Source: Candidatus Helicobacter avistercoris (lineage in GTDB: Bacteria; Campylobacterota; Campylobacteria; Campylobacterales; Helicobacteraceae). Taken from it: a stretch of DNA of 45,155 nucleotides. The stretch spans positions 1 through 45,155 of the forward strand of contig DXDJ01000066.1 of assembly GCA_019115525.1 (NCBI GenBank), in the 5' to 3' direction. Below, one piece after another: positions 35,047-45,155 of the stretch; position 1 is the first letter of the stretch, and each line of letters opens with the position of its first letter. The notes under the pieces are model-generated. The model ran no database searches, had not been told where the DNA came from, and saw nothing but the letters and a program-made list of their open reading frames with translations. Made by a program: the position numbers and the translations under genes.

Positions 35047-35751
35047 ATGGCAAAAAAAGTATCAAAAAGATTGCAAAACCTTGCAGGTAAGGTAGATGCC
35101 AATAAAATTTATGATGTTGAAAGTGGTGTAGCAACTCTAAAAACTCTTGCTTCAACGAAATTTGATGAAACTGTTGAGATTGCTCTGAGATTGGGTGTAG
35201 ATCCAAGACATGCTGATCAAATGATCCGTGGTGCGGTTGTTTTGCCACATGGAACAGGAAGAACAGTTAGAGTTGCGGTATTTGCAAAAGGTATCAAAGC
35301 TGATGAAGCTAGAAGTGCTGGAGCAGATATTGTAGGTGATGAGGATTTGGCAGAAGAAATCAAAAATGGAAATACCAATTTTGATATGGTTATCGCAACT
35401 CCAGATATGATGGCTTTGGTAGGTAAAGTGGGAAGAATTCTTGGTCCTAAGGGATTGATGCCAAACCCAAAAACAGGAACTGTAACAATGGATATTCAAA
35501 AGGCAGTTTCCAATGCAAAGAGTGGGCAAGTTAATTTCCGTGTTGATAAAAAAGGAAATATTCACGCACCCATTGGTAAGGCTAGTTTTGGGACTGAGAA
35601 AATTAAGGAGAATATGCTAGAATTCGTTCGAGCAGTAAATCGACTTAAGCCTGCAAGTGCAAAAGGAAAATATATCAGAAACAGTGCATTGTCTTTGACA
35701 ATGAGTCCTGCTGTGAGAATTGATTCTCAAGAACTTTTAGAAGTAAAGTAA
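35047..35751 (+). CDS. rplA: 50S ribosomal protein L1
   Basis: Forms the L1 stalk at the ribosomal E site and, in other bacteria, represses its own operon. The 234-residue protein contains [26 protein letters not shown] and [15 protein letters not shown], both diagnostic. AAGGAG lies before the ATG, 13 bases after rplK. An 88-base gap with RNA structure separates it from rplJ. Confidence 0.99.
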   Translation: MAKKVSKRLQNLAGKVDANKIYDVESGVATLKTLASTKFDETVEIALRLGVDPRHADQMIRGAVVLPHGTGRTVRVAVFAKGIKADEARSAGADIVGDEDLAEEIKNGNTNFDMVIATPDMMALVGKVGRILGPKGLMPNPKTGTVTMDIQKAVSNAKSGQVNFRVDKKGNIHAPIGKASFGTEKIKENMLEFVRAVNRLKPASAKGKYIRNSALSLTMSPAVRIDSQELLEVK

Positions 35752-35770
35752 TCTCTTTACTTCATTTATC

Positions 35771-35827
35771 TTAGACTAAGATTATTGGTGCTTTAGGGCT
35801 TAATTTCCAATATATGTTTAAGTCTGA
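35771..35827 (+). promoter_or_regulatory. Candidate L10 (rplJ) mRNA leader
   Basis: The rplA-rplJ gap folds by eye into nested stems: TTAGACT (35771-35777) with AGTCTGA (35821-35827), enclosing TATTGG (35783-35788) with CCAATA (35807-35812), around a loop holding TGCTTTAGGG. The outer stem ends next to the AAAGGAG of rplJ. TTAGACT can also form a small hairpin, ATCTTA-GAC-TAAGAT, that competes. L10(L12)4 autoregulation through such a leader is well known; the match here is structural only. Confidence 0.55.
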
Positions 35828-35839
35828 AAGGAGAAGAAG

Positions 35840-36322
35840 ATGACCAAACAAGAGAAAGTTGAAATAGTTGAGTTTCTCAAATCTGAATTCAACCAATCAA
35901 ATGCAATTATTGTTTGTGATTATAAGGGCATCAAAACAAAACAGCTCGAAGATTTGAGAGACAAGTCAAGAGCTTTGGGTGTCAAGGTTCAAATCATTAA
36001 AAACAAACTTGCAAAGATTGCGATGAATGAAGCAGGTTTGCCTAATAATCAACTAAAAGATACAAATATCTTTATTTGGGGTGAAGATCAAATTGCTCTT
36101 TCAAAAGTAGTTTGTAAATTTGCATCTGATAACAAAGATCAATTCACACTCAAATTTGGATACTTTGACAAAGAACTTGTGGATGTGAAACACATCGAAA
36201 CAATCTCTAAGTTGCCAAGCAAAGACGAGCTTATTGGTATGTTGCTTTCTGTATGGACTGCACCTGCACGATATTTCGTTACTGGACTTGATAATCTTAG
36301 AAAGCAAAGAGAAGAACAATAA
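35840..36322 (+). CDS. rplJ: 50S ribosomal protein L10
   Basis: Base of the ribosomal stalk that anchors L7/L12 dimers. The 160-residue protein has the usual opening with [39 protein letters not shown] and a C-terminal helix [33 protein letters not shown] for L7/L12 binding. AAAGGAG before the ATG. It precedes rplL by 18 bases. Confidence 0.98.
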   Translation: MTKQEKVEIVEFLKSEFNQSNAIIVCDYKGIKTKQLEDLRDKSRALGVKVQIIKNKLAKIAMNEAGLPNNQLKDTNIFIWGEDQIALSKVVCKFASDNKDQFTLKFGYFDKELVDVKHIETISKLPSKDELIGMLLSVWTAPARYFVTGLDNLRKQREEQ

Positions 36323-36340
36323 AACCTTAAGGAGTAAAAT

Positions 36341-36721
36341 ATGGCAATTACAAAAGAAGATGTATTAGAGTATATTGGTAGTCTTTCTGTTCTTGAGCTC
36401 TCAGAGCTTGTAAAAGAATTTGAAGAGAAGTTTGGAGTTTCTGCTGCTCCTACTGTTGTTGCTGGTGCTGGTGTTGTTGCTGGTGGAGCTGCTGGTGGAG
36501 CTGAAGAGAAAACTGAGTTTAATGTTGTACTTGTAGATGGTGGAGCTAATAAAATCAACGCAATCAAAGCTGTAAGAGAGCTTACAGGTCTTGGTCTCAA
36601 AGAAGCTAAAGAAGCAGTAGAGCAAACACCTTACACAATCAAAGAAGGTGTAAGCAAAGACGATGCTGAAGCAATGAAGAAGAAACTTGAAGAAGCTGGT
36701 GCAAAAGTAGAAATCAAGTAA
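36341..36721 (+). CDS. rplL: 50S ribosomal protein L7/L12
   Basis: Stalk protein that recruits translation GTPases. The 126-residue protein has the N-terminal dimer domain ([28 protein letters not shown]), an Ala/Gly/Val hinge, and the C-terminal domain [46 protein letters not shown] precedes the ATG. A strong hairpin lies 21 bases after the stop. Confidence 0.99.
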   Translation: MAITKEDVLEYIGSLSVLELSELVKEFEEKFGVSAAPTVVAGAGVVAGGAAGGAEEKTEFNVVLVDGGANKINAIKAVRELTGLGLKEAKEAVEQTPYTIKEGVSKDDAEAMKKKLEEAGAKVEIK

Positions 36722-36742
36722 CTTTTTTGCTCAAAAACCCAA

Positions 36743-36774
36743 AAAATGCCCCTAGAAAAATCTAGGGGCATTTT
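36743..36774 (+). terminator. Rho-independent terminator or attenuator after rplL
   Basis: AAAATGCCCCTAGA and TCTAGGGGCATTTT form a perfect 14-bp inverted repeat around the loop AAAA, with a T-run at the 3' side (TTTTGTATTT). Because no clear promoter follows before rpoBC, it is probably a partial terminator that sets the ratio of stalk protein to polymerase. Confidence 0.85.
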
Positions 36775-36785
36775 GTATTTATAAA

Positions 36786-36825
36786 AAAGCCTCTAAATAA
36801 AGTGCTTTAGGGGCTTTATTTAGAG
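36786..36825 (+). promoter_or_regulatory. Two mutually exclusive hairpins before rpoBC
   Basis: Fold A pairs AAAGCCTCTAAA (36786-36797) with TTTAGGGGCTTT (36806-36817), 12 pairs with one G-U. Fold B pairs CTCTAAATAAAG (36791-36802) with CTTTATTTAGAG (36814-36825), 12 perfect pairs, loop TGCTTTAGGGG. They share bases, so only one can form. The region lies between the rplL terminator and the rpoBC ribosome site (GAGGAT, nine bases before the ATG). Confidence 0.65.
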
Positions 36826-36863
36826 TGCTTTACTCTTTGAAATCAACACTTGAGGATAGATAG

Positions 36864-45155
<8,292 letters not shown>

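Noticed and set aside
36139-36600. 153-residue minus-strand ORF opposite rplJ/rplL
   Set aside because: Antisense shadow; composition reflects the Ala/Gly hinge codons of L7/L12 read backwards.

Overview
The window reads as chromosomal core sequence of a non-pylori Helicobacter (Campylobacterota). The strongest pointers are an in-frame fusion of RNA polymerase beta and beta-prime (rpoBC, a Helicobacter/Wolinella trait), an AT-rich base composition, and a gene block from a TonB-like protein through fliO, fliN, nth and feoA to an AsmA-like protein and mltG that resembles the H. pylori HP0582-HP0587 order as I recall it. A periplasmic nitrate reductase chaperone (NapD), a selenium gene pair (yedF-selD) and a type II NADH dehydrogenase point to an enterohepatic-type species rather than H. 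pylori. No species can be named from the sequence alone.

Layout. (1) 17-2643, minus strand: petA-petB-petC, the cytochrome bc1 complex. (2) 2889-6566, plus: nadE, a DegT-family aminotransferase, lpxK, bcp and napD, tightly packed. (3) 6563-12296, minus: TonB-like protein, FliO-like protein, fliN, a CheX-like protein, nth, feoA and a large AsmA/YhdP-like protein. (4) 12229-13164, plus: mltG, whose 5' end overlaps the AsmA-like gene head to head. (5) 13232-19557, plus: biotin carboxylase (pycA-like), nnr, cmoA, dapE, yedF and selD; the first five are linked by successive 4-base ATGA overlaps. selD has an in-frame UGA at its active-site codon followed by a hairpin, so it is read as a selenoprotein that the ORF track truncates. 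(6) 19506-21769, minus: mnmA and a type II NADH dehydrogenase; mnmA overlaps selD tail to tail by 52 bases. (7) 22037-26530, plus: rpsB, tsf, a LolD-like ATPase, hemL, an AtpZ-like protein and a small membrane protein. (8) 26616-31755, plus: trxA, trxB, dapB, purF, a YhcC-like radical SAM protein and mnmD. (9) 31813-45155, plus: tRNA-Thr(TGT), tRNA-Tyr, tRNA-Gly, tRNA-Thr(GGT), tuf, rpmG, tRNA-Trp, secE, nusG, rplK, rplA, rplJ, rplL and rpoBC, the last running off the window.

How it works together. Most genes are housekeeping: translation and transcription machinery, respiration, lysine/diaminopimelate and purine synthesis, redox defence, envelope synthesis and flagellar assembly. Four genes act on, or may act on, wobble uridine 34 of tRNA (cmoA, mnmA, mnmD, and selD if a selU gene exists elsewhere). 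No CRISPR array, prophage, insertion sequence, toxin or defence island is visible, and no gene-free stretch exceeds 300 bases. The most unusual content is regulatory RNA: the Sec UGA and hairpin in selD, a structured leader before rplJ, and two mutually exclusive 12-bp hairpins between rplL and rpoBC that share a TGCTTTAGGG motif with the rplJ leader.
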